Shown: positions 26,061-37,334, counted from the first letter of the stretch. The stretch is 64,000 nt of DNA from Streptomyces gelaticus (GCF_014649535.1 NZ_BMTF01000002.1:372001-436000); one strand, 5' to 3'. Made by a program: numbers and translations. Notes: generated from the sequence alone by a model not told the origin.

Positions 26061-27647
26061 TCATCGGCGGCCTCCCGGGGCTGCGGGAGCCGAGGGGACT
26101 GCGGAGACTGCGGGGGCTCCGGGGGCTCCGGGGGCGATGAAGGGAAGGCCCGACGGCGCGCCCGACTCCAGGAGCCGCAGCAACGCGTCGGTGTCCGCGT
26201 GCTCCTCGATGAGATCACCGAGGCGGTCGAGCTGTTCCTCGCGCAGCGCGGCGAACGCCGTGTCGGGAGCGGGGACGAAGCGGCGGCCGGCGGCCCGCGC
26301 GACCTCGGCCAGGAAGCGGCGGCGGAACTCGTCGCTCTCCAGCGAACCGTGCCAGTGGGTGCCCCACACGGCGCCGGCCCGGCAACCGTCCAGGCTGTGT
26401 CCTCGGCCGTCGGAGATGAACCCCTCGCCGCCGTGTACGTCCGCCACTCCGTGGTGGATCTCGTACCCCTCGACCGGCGCGCCGAGCGCCTCGCCGACGG
26501 GCCGGGCCAGGGTCTTCTCGCGGTCGAAGCGGATGCGTACGGGGAGGAGGCCGAGGCCCTCGACCCGCCCGGCCCGCGACTCGACCTCGTCCTCGATGCG
26601 CTCGCCGAGGATCTGGTAGCCGCCGCAGATGCCGAGGACCGGACGGCCCTCGGCCGCGCGCCGCACCAGTGCTTCGGCGAGGCCGCGCTCGCGCAGCCAG
26701 GCCAGCGCCTTCACGGTGCCGCGGGTGCCCGGCACGACCACGAGGTCCGCGTCGGAGAGCTCCTCGGCGCGGTCCACGAACCTGACCACGACGCCCGGCT
26801 CGGCGGCCAGCGCGTCCACATCGGTGAAGTTCGACATCAGGGGCACCGCGCACACCGCGACGCGCAGCACGTCCTCGCCGTGCGGCGGCGCGACGACCGA
26901 TTCGCGCACGGCTCCGCGCAACGACACCCGCAGGCCGTCCTCCTCGTCGATGCCGAGGCCGTGGGCGAAGGGCAGCACCCCGTACGTCGGCCGCCCGGTG
27001 AGGTCACGCAGCATCTCCAGGCCCGGCTCCAGCAGCGACACGTCGCCGCGGAACTTGTTGACGAGATAGCCGGCGATCAGTGACTGGTCCTCCGCTGCGA
27101 GCAGTGCCGTGGTACCGAAGAACGAGGCGAAGACACCACCGCGGTCGATGTCGCCGACCACCACCACCGGGAAGCGGGCCGCCCGTGCGATGCCCATGTT
27201 CACGATGTCCGTGCGCCGCAGATTGATCTCGGCCGGACTGCCCGCACCCTCGCAGATCACCGCGTCGTACGTGCCCCGGAGCTGCTCCAGGCAGTCCACG
27301 ACCGTGGAGAGCAGCGCCTGCTGCCAGCCGCCGTGGTAGCCGCGGGCGCTCATCTCGCCGACCGGCTTCCCCATCAGGACGACCTGGCTGGAGCGGTCGC
27401 TGCCGGGCTTGAGCAGGACCGGGTTCATCAGTGCGGTCGGCTCCACGCGGGCGGCCTGGGCCTGCATGGCCTGGGCGCGCCCGATCTCGGCGCCCTCGCG
27501 GGTGACGAAGGAGTTCAGCGACATGTTCTGCGCCTTGAAGGGCGCCACCTTCACGCCCCGGCGTACGAGCCAGCGGCAGATGCCTGCCGTGACAACGCTC
27601 TTGCCCGCGTCGGAAGTGGTTCCGGCGACCAGCAGCCCGCCGCTCAT
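26061..27647 (-). CDS. cobQ: Cobyric acid synthase
   Basis: This is a 528-residue CobQ/CbiP enzyme that amidates side chains b, d, e and g of adenosylcobyrinate diamide. The N-terminal P-loop VAGTTSDAGKSVVTAG is followed by FKAQNMSLNSFVT and the C-terminal glutamine amidotransferase motif RPVLGICGGYQILGE with catalytic Cys. Its ATG overlaps the cobD stop (ATGA). The last 30 or so residues are an Ala/Pro/Gly tail encoded by a CTCCGGGGG-like simple repeat. Confidence 0.95.
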   Translation of the reverse strand: MSGGLLVAGTTSDAGKSVVTAGICRWLVRRGVKVAPFKAQNMSLNSFVTREGAEIGRAQAMQAQAARVEPTALMNPVLLKPGSDRSSQVVLMGKPVGEMSARGYHGGWQQALLSTVVDCLEQLRGTYDAVICEGAGSPAEINLRRTDIVNMGIARAARFPVVVVGDIDRGGVFASFFGTTALLAAEDQSLIAGYLVNKFRGDVSLLEPGLEMLRDLTGRPTYGVLPFAHGLGIDEEDGLRVSLRGAVRESVVAPPHGEDVLRVAVCAVPLMSNFTDVDALAAEPGVVVRFVDRAEELSDADLVVVPGTRGTVKALAWLRERGLAEALVRRAAEGRPVLGICGGYQILGERIEDEVESRAGRVEGLGLLPVRIRFDREKTLARPVGEALGAPVEGYEIHHGVADVHGGEGFISDGRGHSLDGCRAGAVWGTHWHGSLESDEFRRRFLAEVARAAGRRFVPAPDTAFAALREEQLDRLGDLIEEHADTDALLRLLESGAPSGLPFIAPGAPGAPAVSAVPSAPAAPGGRR

Positions 27648-28642
27648 GTGCTTCTCCGTCCTGCGATGCGAGGCCCTGCCGTGCGGCGCCCCGTGATCCG
27701 TCGTGCGGCGAGGGCCGCGCCGAGCCGCCCCGCCACGCACACGCCGAGGGCCAGCGCGCCCACCCGCCGCGACAGCCGCACCGCGCGCTCGATGTCCGCG
27801 GTCTCCACTGCCCGGCCCGTCTCCCCGTTGAGCACGGGGCGGTGCTCGACCCGGCCGCCGTACGCGAGGGTGCCGCCGAGCCGTACGCCGAGCGCACCCG
27901 CGAACGAGGCCTCCACCGGGCCCGCGTTGGGGCTCGGGTGCTTGTCGGCATCGGCCCGCCAGGCGCGGACCGCTCCACGCGGCCGCCCCCCTGCGGCCAC
28001 GGCGAGCAGAGCCGTGAGCCGGGCGCCGGGCCAGCCCGCGAGGTCGTCGAGGCGGGCCGAGGCCCAGCCGTAGCGCCGGTGGCGGGCCGATGTGTGGCCG
28101 ACCATGGCGTCGAGGGTGTTGACGGCCCGGAAGCCGGCCAGCCCGGGAACCCCGGCCAGCGCGCCCCACACCAGGGCGCCGACCACGGCGTCCGAGGTGT
28201 TCTCCGCCACGGACTCGACCACGGCGCGGGCGATCTGGGGGCCGTCCAGGGACTGCGGGTCGCGCCCGCACAGATGCGGCAGCCGCTCGCGGGCCAGGTC
28301 GATGTCACCGGCCGTCAGGGCGGAGCCGATGGCCCGTGCCTCACGGCCCAGGGAGGTGCCGCCGACGACGGACCAGGTGACGGCCGCGGTCAGCGCCACG
28401 GAGGCGGCGGGGCTACGGCGTACGGCACGGGTGAGCAGCGCGGCACCACCCGCGGCGCCTCCGGCGCAGACGAGGGTGTGCAGCGCGCCCCACCCGCGGT
28501 GGTCGCGCCACAGCCGGCGCTCGACGCCCGCCGCGGCCCGCCCGAAGGCGGCCACCGGGTGTCCCCGGCGGGGATCACCGAGCAGCAGATCGCCGATCAG
28601 ACCGGCCGTGGCGCCGTACGCGAAGATGCGGTCGGCTCGCAC
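27644..28642 (-). CDS. cobD: Adenosylcobinamide-phosphate synthase
   Basis: This is a 332-residue CobD/CbiB membrane protein that attaches the aminopropanol (phosphate) arm to cobyric acid. The opening GLIGDLLLGDPRRGHPVAAFG is the family signature, as are VAENTSDAVVGALVWG and RDPQSLDG. Several hydrophobic helices span the chain. The GTG at 28642 is the only start in frame. Its own ribosome site is weak, and a short upstream frame ends just before it. It is the first gene after the B12 riboswitch. Confidence 0.93.
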   Translation of the reverse strand: MRADRIFAYGATAGLIGDLLLGDPRRGHPVAAFGRAAAGVERRLWRDHRGWGALHTLVCAGGAAGGAALLTRAVRRSPAASVALTAAVTWSVVGGTSLGREARAIGSALTAGDIDLARERLPHLCGRDPQSLDGPQIARAVVESVAENTSDAVVGALVWGALAGVPGLAGFRAVNTLDAMVGHTSARHRRYGWASARLDDLAGWPGARLTALLAVAAGGRPRGAVRAWRADADKHPSPNAGPVEASFAGALGVRLGGTLAYGGRVEHRPVLNGETGRAVETADIERAVRLSRRVGALALGVCVAGRLGAALAARRITGRRTAGPRIAGRRST

Positions 28643-28645
28643 GGT

Positions 28646-28732
28646 TCAGCCGGCCGTCGCGCCTCGGTGGACCTTCGTACAGGAGGCTCTCGTCGAGAGC
28701 GCCGGAACAGCGGACGCACGGCAGGCGGGCAT
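28646..28732 (-). CDS. Possible 28-codon leader ORF between riboswitch and cobD
   Basis: An ATG at 28732 preceded by GAGG opens a 28-codon frame whose TGA ends 3 bases before the cobD GTG. It spans a strong hairpin (28686-28704). cobD lacks a good ribosome site, so ribosomes finishing this frame could reinitiate on cobD. The peptide has no recognisable sequence and the frame may be chance. Confidence 0.3.
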   Translation of the reverse strand: MPACRASAVPALSTRASCTKVHRGATAG

Positions 28733-28778
28733 GGCGATATGTCCTCACTCAGGGTCCGCGCCCTGGTTCGACGTGACC

Positions 28779-28927
28779 GGCGACGAGAGTCTCCTGGCTC
28801 CCGGATCCGCGGTTCCCCCGGCCTTCCAGCCCGCTCGCGCGTGCCGTGACTTCCGGTGTGGGGGACCGCTCCCCGGTGACAGTGGCGGGACCGCGCCGGA
28901 TTCGCACCGGCTTCCTCTGCTGTCGCC
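28779..28927 (-). promoter_or_regulatory. Cobalamin (B12) riboswitch aptamer
   Basis: On the minus strand the conserved core is nearly canonical: GGAAGCCGGTGCGAATCCGG, then the B12 box GCCACTG (plus 28880-28886), GGAAGTCACGGCA and the late GCCAGGAGAC element. Bases 28922-28927 pair with 28779-28784 to close the outer stem. It lies 136 bases upstream of cobD, and binding of adenosylcobalamin should repress the whole cobD-cobB operon. A hairpin at 28750-28765 and the 28686-28704 hairpin lie in the expression platform. Whether control is transcriptional or translational is not clear. Confidence 0.93.
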
Positions 28928-29016
28928 GTAATTGGCTCCGGCAGTCCACCACGCTCTGCGAACGCCCGTCAACCTGCTGTTGACCTGCGGCGGTGCAGTG
29001 TGCTGATACCCACATC

Positions 29017-29043
29017 GGGCCGGACACACGGGGTGTCCGGCCC
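29017..29043 (-). terminator. 11-bp stem hairpin after the PiT operon
   Basis: Perfect 11-base arms (29017-29027, 29033-29043) flank a 5-base loop, 25 bases downstream of the last gene of the PiT operon on the minus strand. It is a strong candidate terminator separating the operon from the cobalamin riboswitch leader. Confidence 0.72.
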
Positions 29044-29068
29044 GACGGGGGAGCGTGCGCGGTGCGGT

Positions 29069-29299
29069 TCAGGCGACGATCAGAAAGATGCCGTACGCGA
29101 CAGCCGCCGCGCACAGCGCGAAGCAGACGTACGCACCGGCGCGGGCCAGCAGCACCGAGCCGCCGGAGCCGCCCTGCGCCGCCGGTTCCGGCTGCTTGGA
29201 GAGGCCGACGATGCCCAGGGTGAAGAGGCCCACCAGCGCGACGGTGACAACGAGGGAGACGCCGAATACGGAGCCGAGGGCTGCCCAGTCGATGTTCAT
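29069..29299 (-). CDS. Small two-helix membrane protein in the PiT operon
   Basis: The protein has 76 residues and two hydrophobic helices (about 9-33 and 50-74) separated by a Gly/Ser/Gln-rich loop. It starts 30 bases after the phosphate transporter stop on the same strand, so it is very likely co-transcribed. There is no motif. It may be an accessory subunit or small regulator of the transporter, judged only from position. Confidence 0.75.
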   Translation of the reverse strand: MNIDWAALGSVFGVSLVVTVALVGLFTLGIVGLSKQPEPAAQGGSGGSVLLARAGAYVCFALCAAAVAYGIFLIVA

Positions 29300-29329
29300 G
29301 CTGAATCCTTAGACGGCCTGCCGGCCGGG

Positions 29330-30598
<1,269 letters not shown>

Positions 30599-30645
30599 TT
30601 ACCCAGGCAATCGTTCGGCGTCATTGGCATGTGGACCGTAGGCAA

Positions 30646-30667
30646 CCTGGGTGAACAGAAGGTGAAC
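30646..30667 (-). promoter_or_regulatory. PHO box (PhoP operator) upstream of PiT
   Basis: On the minus strand two adjacent 11-base direct repeats read GTTCACCTTCT (30657-30667) and GTTCACCCAGG (30646-30656). Both carry the full GTTCACC core of the streptomycete PhoP consensus. A third, degenerate unit may precede them. The box is 48 bases upstream of the PiT start. Control of the PiT operon by phosphate is therefore expected; the sign of the effect cannot be read from sequence. Confidence 0.85.
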
Positions 30668-30808
30668 TGGACAGGGCGCTGGGGTGTTCCCAACCGGAGC
30701 GAAGGCATTCCGCTTGTGCGCCGGGCGAGGCGCGGTCCGGTTTTCCGGCGGTGCACTGCTGTGGCCGATCGCATACCCGTTCGTCTGCGGGGCTGACAGG
30801 ATCGGCGC

Positions 30809-31468
30809 ATGAGCGATCAGCAGCGGAACGCGATCGAACGCGCCTGGGACGGTGTCGTCGCCACCGCCCGCAGGACGGCGGCCGACGGCCTCGTCGTCGG
30901 GACCTCGGGAAACGTGTCGGCACGGGTCGGCGACACCATCCTGGTCACGCCGAGCGGAGTGCTGTAAGACCGGCTGGGCCCCCAGGACGCCGTCGGCGTC
31001 GATCCGGAGGGCAACCGCGTACTCGGCGAATTGGCCCCCACCAGCGAACTGCCGCTCCACCTCGCCGTCTACCGGAACACCGACGCGGCCGCCGTCGTGC
31101 ACACCCACGCGGTGCACGCCACGGCCGTCTCCACGCTGGTGCCCGAGGTCCCGTCGGTCCACTACGCCGCCGCCGTGCTGGGCGGCCCCGTCCGCGTCGC
31201 GGCCTACGCCCGCTACGGCACCGCGGAACTGGCCGAGAACATGCTCGCCGCCCTGCGCGACCGTACGGGGTGCCTCCTCCAGAACCACGGCACCGTCACC
31301 TACGGAGCCACCCTGGACCAGGCGTACGACCGGACCGCCCAGCTGGAGTGGCTCTGCCGGCTCTGGCTCACCGCGAGCTCCGTCCCCGGGCTCACCCCGA
31401 ACCTGCTCTCGCCGGAGCAGCTGAGCGACGTGCAGGAGGCGCTCAAGGGATACGGACAGCCGGGCTGA
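30809..31468 (+). pseudogene. Class II aldolase/adducin family gene interrupted by one in-frame TAA
   Basis: The gene would encode 219 residues of an L-fuculose-1-phosphate aldolase-like enzyme. Codons 1-52 read normally (VGTSGNVSARVGDTILVTPS), codon 53 is TAA (30965-30967), and the same frame continues intact (LAPTSELPLHLAVYRNTDA, VVHTHAVHATAVS, LLQNHGTVTYG) to 31468. The zinc-binding HTHAVH and the substrate loop TSGN are preserved. Family members usually have Tyr there (SGVLYDRL), so a single TAC-to-TAA change explains it. No second lesion is visible, so it is either very recent decay or a sequencing error. Confidence 0.85.
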
Positions 31469-31534
31469 CCCGGCCGGCCCACCGGACGGCCCCGTCCACT
31501 GGCAGGGTCCGGCACCCCCCGTGACACTGAAGCC

Positions 31535-32662
31535 GTGCGCCCGGCAACAGTCACGGCAGCAGCCGTCACCACGATCCTCGGCGTCGGTGCGGCAGCGGTC
31601 GCGGCCGGACGGTTCGCCAGTGACGCCGCCCTCAAGGCGCCGTCCGGACGGCCGCTCCCGGCCGACCGCAGACTCACCGTGCACGCCACGGCGGCCGGGC
31701 AGGTCACCCTGACCCGCTCCCTCACCGCCCTGCGGCCCGGTACGTACGGACTGGTGGGCAAGAACGTCCACGCCGTGATCGGCCCGGTGATCGAGCACGC
31801 CCACCACGCCCCCGACACCGTCGTGCGCAGACTGGAACGCGTCGACCGCGGCACCCTGGAGACCGGAGCCAAGGTCCGCGTCACCCCGCAACTGCACAGC
31901 GGCGACCCGTCCTCGGCGCTCGGCCTCCACCACCGGGAGGTGGCGATCCCCGGCGAACTCGGAACCCTGCCCGCCTGGTTCCTGCCCGGCCCCCGCGACA
32001 CCTGGGTCATCACCGTGCACGGCCTCGGGACCACCAGGGAACACCCCATGAACGTCATGAGGTTCCTGTACGACCAGCGCCTGCCCGTGCTCGACCTGGC
32101 CTACCGGGGTGACGCCGGAGCTCCGCGTTCCCCCGACGGCCTCGCCCATCTCGGCGAATCCGAGTGGCGCGACCTGGACGCCGCGATCCGCTTCGCCGTG
32201 CGGTACGGAGCCGAGAAGGTCGTCCTGCACGGCTGGTCCACCGGCGCCTCGATGGCGCTGCACGCGGCCGTCAACTCCGCGCTGCGCGACCGGATCTGCG
32301 GTCTCGTGCTCGACTCCCCGGTGCTGGACTGGGTCACCACGCTGCGCGCCCTGGCCGTCGCCCGAGGCGTCCCGGCCGTCCTGCTGCCGCTCGCCGTCCG
32401 CGCCGCCCAGGGACAGACCGGACTGCACGGCGCCCGGCTGCTGGACGGCTCTCTCGCACCGGCGCTGCACGTCCCGACCCTGATCTTCCACGGTCCCGAC
32501 GACCGGCTCGCCCCCTGGCAGCCGTCCCGCGACCTCGCCGCCCGCCGGCCGGACCTGATCGCCCTGCATGCCGTACCGCAGGCTCCGCATGCGGCGATGT
32601 GGAATGCCGATCCGGTCCACTACGAAGAGACCTTGCGCCGCTTCCTGACGCCCCTGATGTGA
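31535..32662 (+). CDS. Alpha/beta hydrolase with N-terminal membrane anchor or signal
   Basis: The protein has 375 residues and starts at GTG. A hydrophobic N-terminus (VTAAAVTTILGVGAAAVAAG) is a signal or anchor. The hydrolase core from about 140 has the oxyanion loop VITVHGLGTTREH, nucleophile elbow HGWSTGASMAL, acid loop IFHGPDDRLAP and a late His (PQAPHAAMWN), giving a plausible Ser-Asp-His triad. Esterase or peptidase activity is expected but the substrate is unknown. It follows the aldolase pseudogene by 66 bases. Confidence 0.85.
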   Translation: MRPATVTAAAVTTILGVGAAAVAAGRFASDAALKAPSGRPLPADRRLTVHATAAGQVTLTRSLTALRPGTYGLVGKNVHAVIGPVIEHAHHAPDTVVRRLERVDRGTLETGAKVRVTPQLHSGDPSSALGLHHREVAIPGELGTLPAWFLPGPRDTWVITVHGLGTTREHPMNVMRFLYDQRLPVLDLAYRGDAGAPRSPDGLAHLGESEWRDLDAAIRFAVRYGAEKVVLHGWSTGASMALHAAVNSALRDRICGLVLDSPVLDWVTTLRALAVARGVPAVLLPLAVRAAQGQTGLHGARLLDGSLAPALHVPTLIFHGPDDRLAPWQPSRDLAARRPDLIALHAVPQAPHAAMWNADPVHYEETLRRFLTPLM

Positions 32663-32771
32663 GGCGATGCGAGGGTTCGGCCGATTGGTCCCTGGCCCCG
32701 TCCACCAGCCCCTGCACCGGGAATTCGGGTTCCGTTTGGGCTTTCGGGCCGTCAGGGGCAAGACTGCTCCC

Positions 32772-34157
32772 GTGACGTCCCGTAACCCGCGCGACTCCAG
32801 GCTTCGACTTGTCCGCCCGCAACCCCTTGCCACCGCTCGCAAGGCCGTGACCACCCGGCGCACCAGGCCGGCCCCCCGTCCTCCGGAGGGCACTCCGCCC
32901 CGGTCGGAGCTGGCCCGGCAGGCCAGGACGGCCCTCGCCGACGCCGTACGGATCGCCCGCTGGGCAGCCGACGGCGCGATCCCCGGCGCACCACCACTCG
33001 CCGCCCAGGCGCTCCAACGGGCCGCGACAGCCCTGGAATTGTCCCCGGCCCAGGTGCGCTCCGGCTGGGACCGGGCCAGGCTCGCCGGCCTCGTCGAACT
33101 GCACGGCGACACCGCGCGCCCCGGCTGGCGGCTGCGTGCCTGGGACCGCGACGACTCCGCCGTGCTCCGCGGCTGGGTGGCGCTCTTCGACGCCTGGTCG
33201 CTCGTCCATCCGGCACCCGAGGACATCGAGTCCACCGCGGTCGCCGAGGCCGTCGAGGCCGTGCCGCAGGTCCTCTCCCTCCTCCAGCTCTCGGCGGGTC
33301 CGGTCACCGTGCCCGCTCTGCTGGACCTGCTCGGCCAGCGCGTCGCGGAACTGCGCGAGGAACGCTGCGAAGTGCCCTACGGCCCCCAGCCGCTGCCCGC
33401 ACCGGCCGAATCCGCACCCGCCCCGCACCCCGCCGCCCTGGTGGCGCTGCTGCTGGACTGGGCCCTGGAGGGGCTGGCCGCCGTCGGCGCGCTCACCCTC
33501 GGCGCCGGACACGCCACCCTCACCCCGCTCGGCAACTGGGCGGTCTGGGTCAAGCTGGAACAGATCTGCGTCGCGGCCCAGAGCCCGGCCGGGAACATCG
33601 AGCAGTCCGCCGCCGACATGCTGCTCGGCTGCGCCCGGCTCACCCCCGGCCCCGCCCGCGACGAATACCGGGCCTGGCTGGCCGCCCGTCCCGTCGGCAG
33701 CGCCGTCGCCGAACTCCTCGCCGTCGCCCGCGGCGAGGACGCGCTCCTGCGGGGGCTCGCCTTCGAGGCGCTCCGGGTCGTCGGCGCCCCCGCCGAGCCC
33801 GAGGTGCGCTCCGTCGCCGCCGACCCCTCGCTGCGCCCCTACGCACTGCTCTGGCTGGCCGAGTACGACGGAACCGACCCCGAGGACGCCCAGGACGTCC
33901 TCAGCCGGGAGGAGTCCACCTGGCTCTGGGTCGACACCGCTGCGGCCGTCGCCGACCACGGCGAGACCGGGCTGCTGGTCCGCCATCTCGACTCGGCCGT
34001 CCAGGGCACGGTGCCCGCCCTGCTGGAGGAGGTACGGGCCGTCGGCCATCCGCGCACCGTGCAGGTACTGGTGGCGCTGGCCGCCGCGCACCCGGACCCC
34101 GCGCTGGCCAAGGCGGTGCGCCGGGCCGCGTTCCAGGTGCACACCGGCGGCGCCTGA
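32772..34157 (+). CDS. Conserved hypothetical, helical-repeat-like protein
   Basis: The protein has about 461 residues and is almost entirely Ala/Leu-rich helices. The first part suggests a winged-helix-like segment (LSPAQVRSGWDRARLAGLVEL). The latter part (about 280-455) reads like HEAT-type repeats (LLRGLAFEALRVVGAPAEPEV, VPALLEEVRAVGHPRTVQVLV). There is no enzyme motif, signal or membrane helix. The GTG at 32772 is chosen because upstream residues have poor codon bias; an ATG at 32667 is in frame. Protein-protein scaffolding is only a guess. Confidence 0.65.
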   Translation: MTSRNPRDSRLRLVRPQPLATARKAVTTRRTRPAPRPPEGTPPRSELARQARTALADAVRIARWAADGAIPGAPPLAAQALQRAATALELSPAQVRSGWDRARLAGLVELHGDTARPGWRLRAWDRDDSAVLRGWVALFDAWSLVHPAPEDIESTAVAEAVEAVPQVLSLLQLSAGPVTVPALLDLLGQRVAELREERCEVPYGPQPLPAPAESAPAPHPAALVALLLDWALEGLAAVGALTLGAGHATLTPLGNWAVWVKLEQICVAAQSPAGNIEQSAADMLLGCARLTPGPARDEYRAWLAARPVGSAVAELLAVARGEDALLRGLAFEALRVVGAPAEPEVRSVAADPSLRPYALLWLAEYDGTDPEDAQDVLSREESTWLWVDTAAAVADHGETGLLVRHLDSAVQGTVPALLEEVRAVGHPRTVQVLVALAAAHPDPALAKAVRRAAFQVHTGGA

Positions 34158-34165
34158 CCGCCCGC

Positions 34166-34196
34166 GCCGGACGGACCCGCCCCGGGCCCGTCCGGC
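34166..34196. terminator. Hairpin between convergent genes
   Basis: Nine-base perfect arms (34166-34174, 34188-34196) enclose an inner CCCG/CGGG pairing. It lies between the helical-repeat gene stop and the end of the opposing VOC gene, consistent with a bidirectional terminator. Confidence 0.6.
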
Positions 34197-34198
34197 CG

Positions 34199-34612
34199 TC
34201 AGTCCGCCGACCCCGGCGCGTACGTACCGAAGCTCCACACATTGCCCTCGGCGTCCCGTGCCATGTAGTCGCGCGAGCCGTAGTCCTGGTCGGTGGGCGG
34301 CATCAGGATCTCCACCCCGTGCTCCACGGCTCTGGCGTGGTGCGCGTCGACCTCGTCGACCACGACGTAGACCCCGGCGGGACCGGCGTCCCGCATCGCC
34401 TCGGCGAAGACGCCGTCGCGGCCCTTGGAACCCAGCATCACCCTGCCGTTGCCGCAGGACAGCTCGGCATGGAGCACCTGGCCGCCCTCGCCCTCGTACA
34501 CCGCTTCCTCGGTGAAGCCGAGGCCCTCCGTCAATGTCCTGATCGCGGCCTTCGCGTCGTCGTACAGAATCGTGGGATAGATGGTCGGTACGCCTGCCGG
34601 TGCGCCTGCCAT
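34199..34612 (-). CDS. VOC (glyoxalase-fold) family protein
   Basis: This 137-residue single VOC module has the repeated beta-alpha-beta-beta-beta pattern: IYPTILYDDAKAAIRTL, HAELSCGNGRVMLGS, VYVVVDEVDAHHARAVEHG and YMARDAEGNVWSFGTY. The H and E positions for metal are only partly evident, so it may bind a small molecule or antibiotic rather than catalyse. The ATG at 34612 has AAGGGG nine bases upstream; a GTG three codons earlier is possible. Confidence 0.82.
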   Translation of the reverse strand: MAGAPAGVPTIYPTILYDDAKAAIRTLTEGLGFTEEAVYEGEGGQVLHAELSCGNGRVMLGSKGRDGVFAEAMRDAGPAGVYVVVDEVDAHHARAVEHGVEILMPPTDQDYGSRDYMARDAEGNVWSFGTYAPGSAD

Positions 34613-35077
34613 GGCGCTCACCCCTTTTCGCACTCCCGTGACCCGTTTCTGTGATCTGTGTCTCAGTCTTCCATCGGCCGCTGACAACGGCCCGGCGCGA
34701 GCCCGGGGCCGGGGCTCGGCGGAAGGTCTTGCGGTCGGCCGTGGTCGATTCGTCAGGGGTGGTCGTGGCGCCGTGCGCCCGGATCCGGCGCGGCAGTCCG
34801 CCTGGAGCTCCACCCGGACCGCGTTCGCTGTTCGTGCCGGTCGGGCCGTCCTGGGGACCGGCGCGTCCCCGTCGGTTCCTGCATGGGGTGCCCGTACTCA
34901 TGGGCGACGGCACAGGCCTGGGCGAACGGCCCGCCGCTGGAGCCGGACCTCGTCCGCCGTTCGTCGAAGAACCCCGGGTCCGGACAGGCCTGCCGGTCAC
35001 CCGGACAGGGCGGCGACACGGGGCGACCGCCCGGCGGGCGCCGTGGACGCACGCGGAAAGCAGTTGCACGCCGCCAG
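34613..35077. other. 465-base stretch without a supported gene
   Basis: This lies between the divergent VOC and ABC-F genes. Frames that are open here have Arg/Pro-rich, low-bias translations and no ribosome sites, so I do not call any. The part near 34630-34680 is less G/C-rich and probably holds the VOC promoter. I see no RNA gene or repeat. Confidence 0.5.
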
Positions 35078-35083
35078 TAGAAT
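35078..35083 (+). promoter_or_regulatory. Candidate -10 element for the ABC-F transcript
   Basis: TAGAAT fits the streptomycete -10 pattern (TANNNT) in an otherwise G/C-rich stretch. No good -35 hexamer sits 17-18 bases upstream. A start 7 bases beyond the box would fall at about 35090, next to the ATG of the 7-codon frame. Confidence 0.45.
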
Positions 35084-35090
35084 GGCCGGT

Positions 35091-35114
35091 ATGGCAATTC
35101 TCCTTGTGCATTAG
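35091..35114 (+). CDS. Putative 7-residue leader peptide upstream of the ABC-F gene
   Basis: The frame reads MAILLVH followed by TAG. It starts about 7 bases after the candidate -10 box, so it could be translated from a leaderless transcript, and it ends 60 bases before the ABC-F start. ABC-F resistance genes are often controlled by ribosome stalling on such leaders. The function is inferred from position; conservation is untested. Confidence 0.4.
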   Translation: MAILLVH

Positions 35115-35174
35115 CGGCGTCGAGACACCTCCGCCCTCGTCCCGTCAGCCGTCCGACCGCCCTGGAGTTTTACC

Positions 35175-36773
<1,599 letters not shown>

Positions 36774-37112
36774 CCCGCCCGCTGCCGGTCTGATCCACTC
36801 CGTCTGGATCATTCGGCCTACGCGTGATCCATCATCTGCGTGAGGACGTCTCGTACCCCGGCGCGGCGCCCGGCAGATACCTGCCGGGCGCACCCGTATG
36901 GGGGCCGCGCCCCCCGTGTGGCCCTGACCTGCCGGTTCTTCCCGAGCCTTGGCGCACCCGCCGCCACGGCCCCACGGAATGCGGGATTCCGATCGTGTGG
37001 CCCCCTCTCGGGCCGGGAACCGGGTTGCACGGACCTTGCCGAATGGGTGGCCAGGAAGCCCCCGAGGGGTGATCATGAGAGTCCAGAGCGCACTTCCCAT
37101 GAGGAGGCACGG
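36774..37112. other. 339-base intergenic stretch with a strong hairpin
   Basis: No coding frame with proper bias is present. It contains a perfect 11-bp stem hairpin (see 36866-36891) and, at its 3-prime end, the GAGGAGG ribosome site of the HTH gene. Nothing else is evident. Confidence 0.5.
36866..36891. terminator. 11-bp stem, 4-base loop hairpin
   Basis: Perfect 11-base arms (36866-36876, 36881-36891) surround ATAC. It lies 92 bases after the ABC-F stop and is probably its terminator. No T-run follows. Confidence 0.6.
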
Positions 37113-37334
37113 GTGGCCGAGACTCTGAAGAAGGGCAGCCGGGTTACCGGCGCCGCGCGCGACAAGCTCGCGGCAGACCTGAAGAAGAAGTACGACTCCG
37201 GTGCGAGCATCCGGGCGTTGGCCGAAGAGACCGGCCGCTCCTACGGATTCGTCCACCGGATGCTCAGTGAGTCCGGAGTCACGCTGCGGGGACGCGGCGG
37301 AGCGACACGGGGCAAGAAGGCCGCCACGGCCTGA
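37113..37334 (+). CDS. Small helix-turn-helix protein
   Basis: The protein has 73 residues; the GTG at 37113 has an ideal GAGGAGG site. The core KKKYDSGASIRALAEETGRS followed by YGFVHRMLSESGV is a compact HTH of the resolvase/MerR-like kind, with a basic tail (RGRGGATRGKKA). DNA binding is likely. It stands alone and closely resembles a small protein widely conserved in streptomycetes, whose role I do not know. Confidence 0.82.
   Translation: MAETLKKGSRVTGAARDKLAADLKKKYDSGASIRALAEETGRSYGFVHRMLSESGVTLRGRGGATRGKKAATA

Noticed and set aside
26061..26140. CTCCGGGGG tandem repeats at the end of cobQ, considered as a regulatory repeat
   Set aside because: They are simply the low-complexity C-terminal tail of CobQ.
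28922..29016. Search for a tRNA or second riboswitch upstream of the B12 aptamer
   Set aside because: No cloverleaf, T-loop sequence or second aptamer core is visible.
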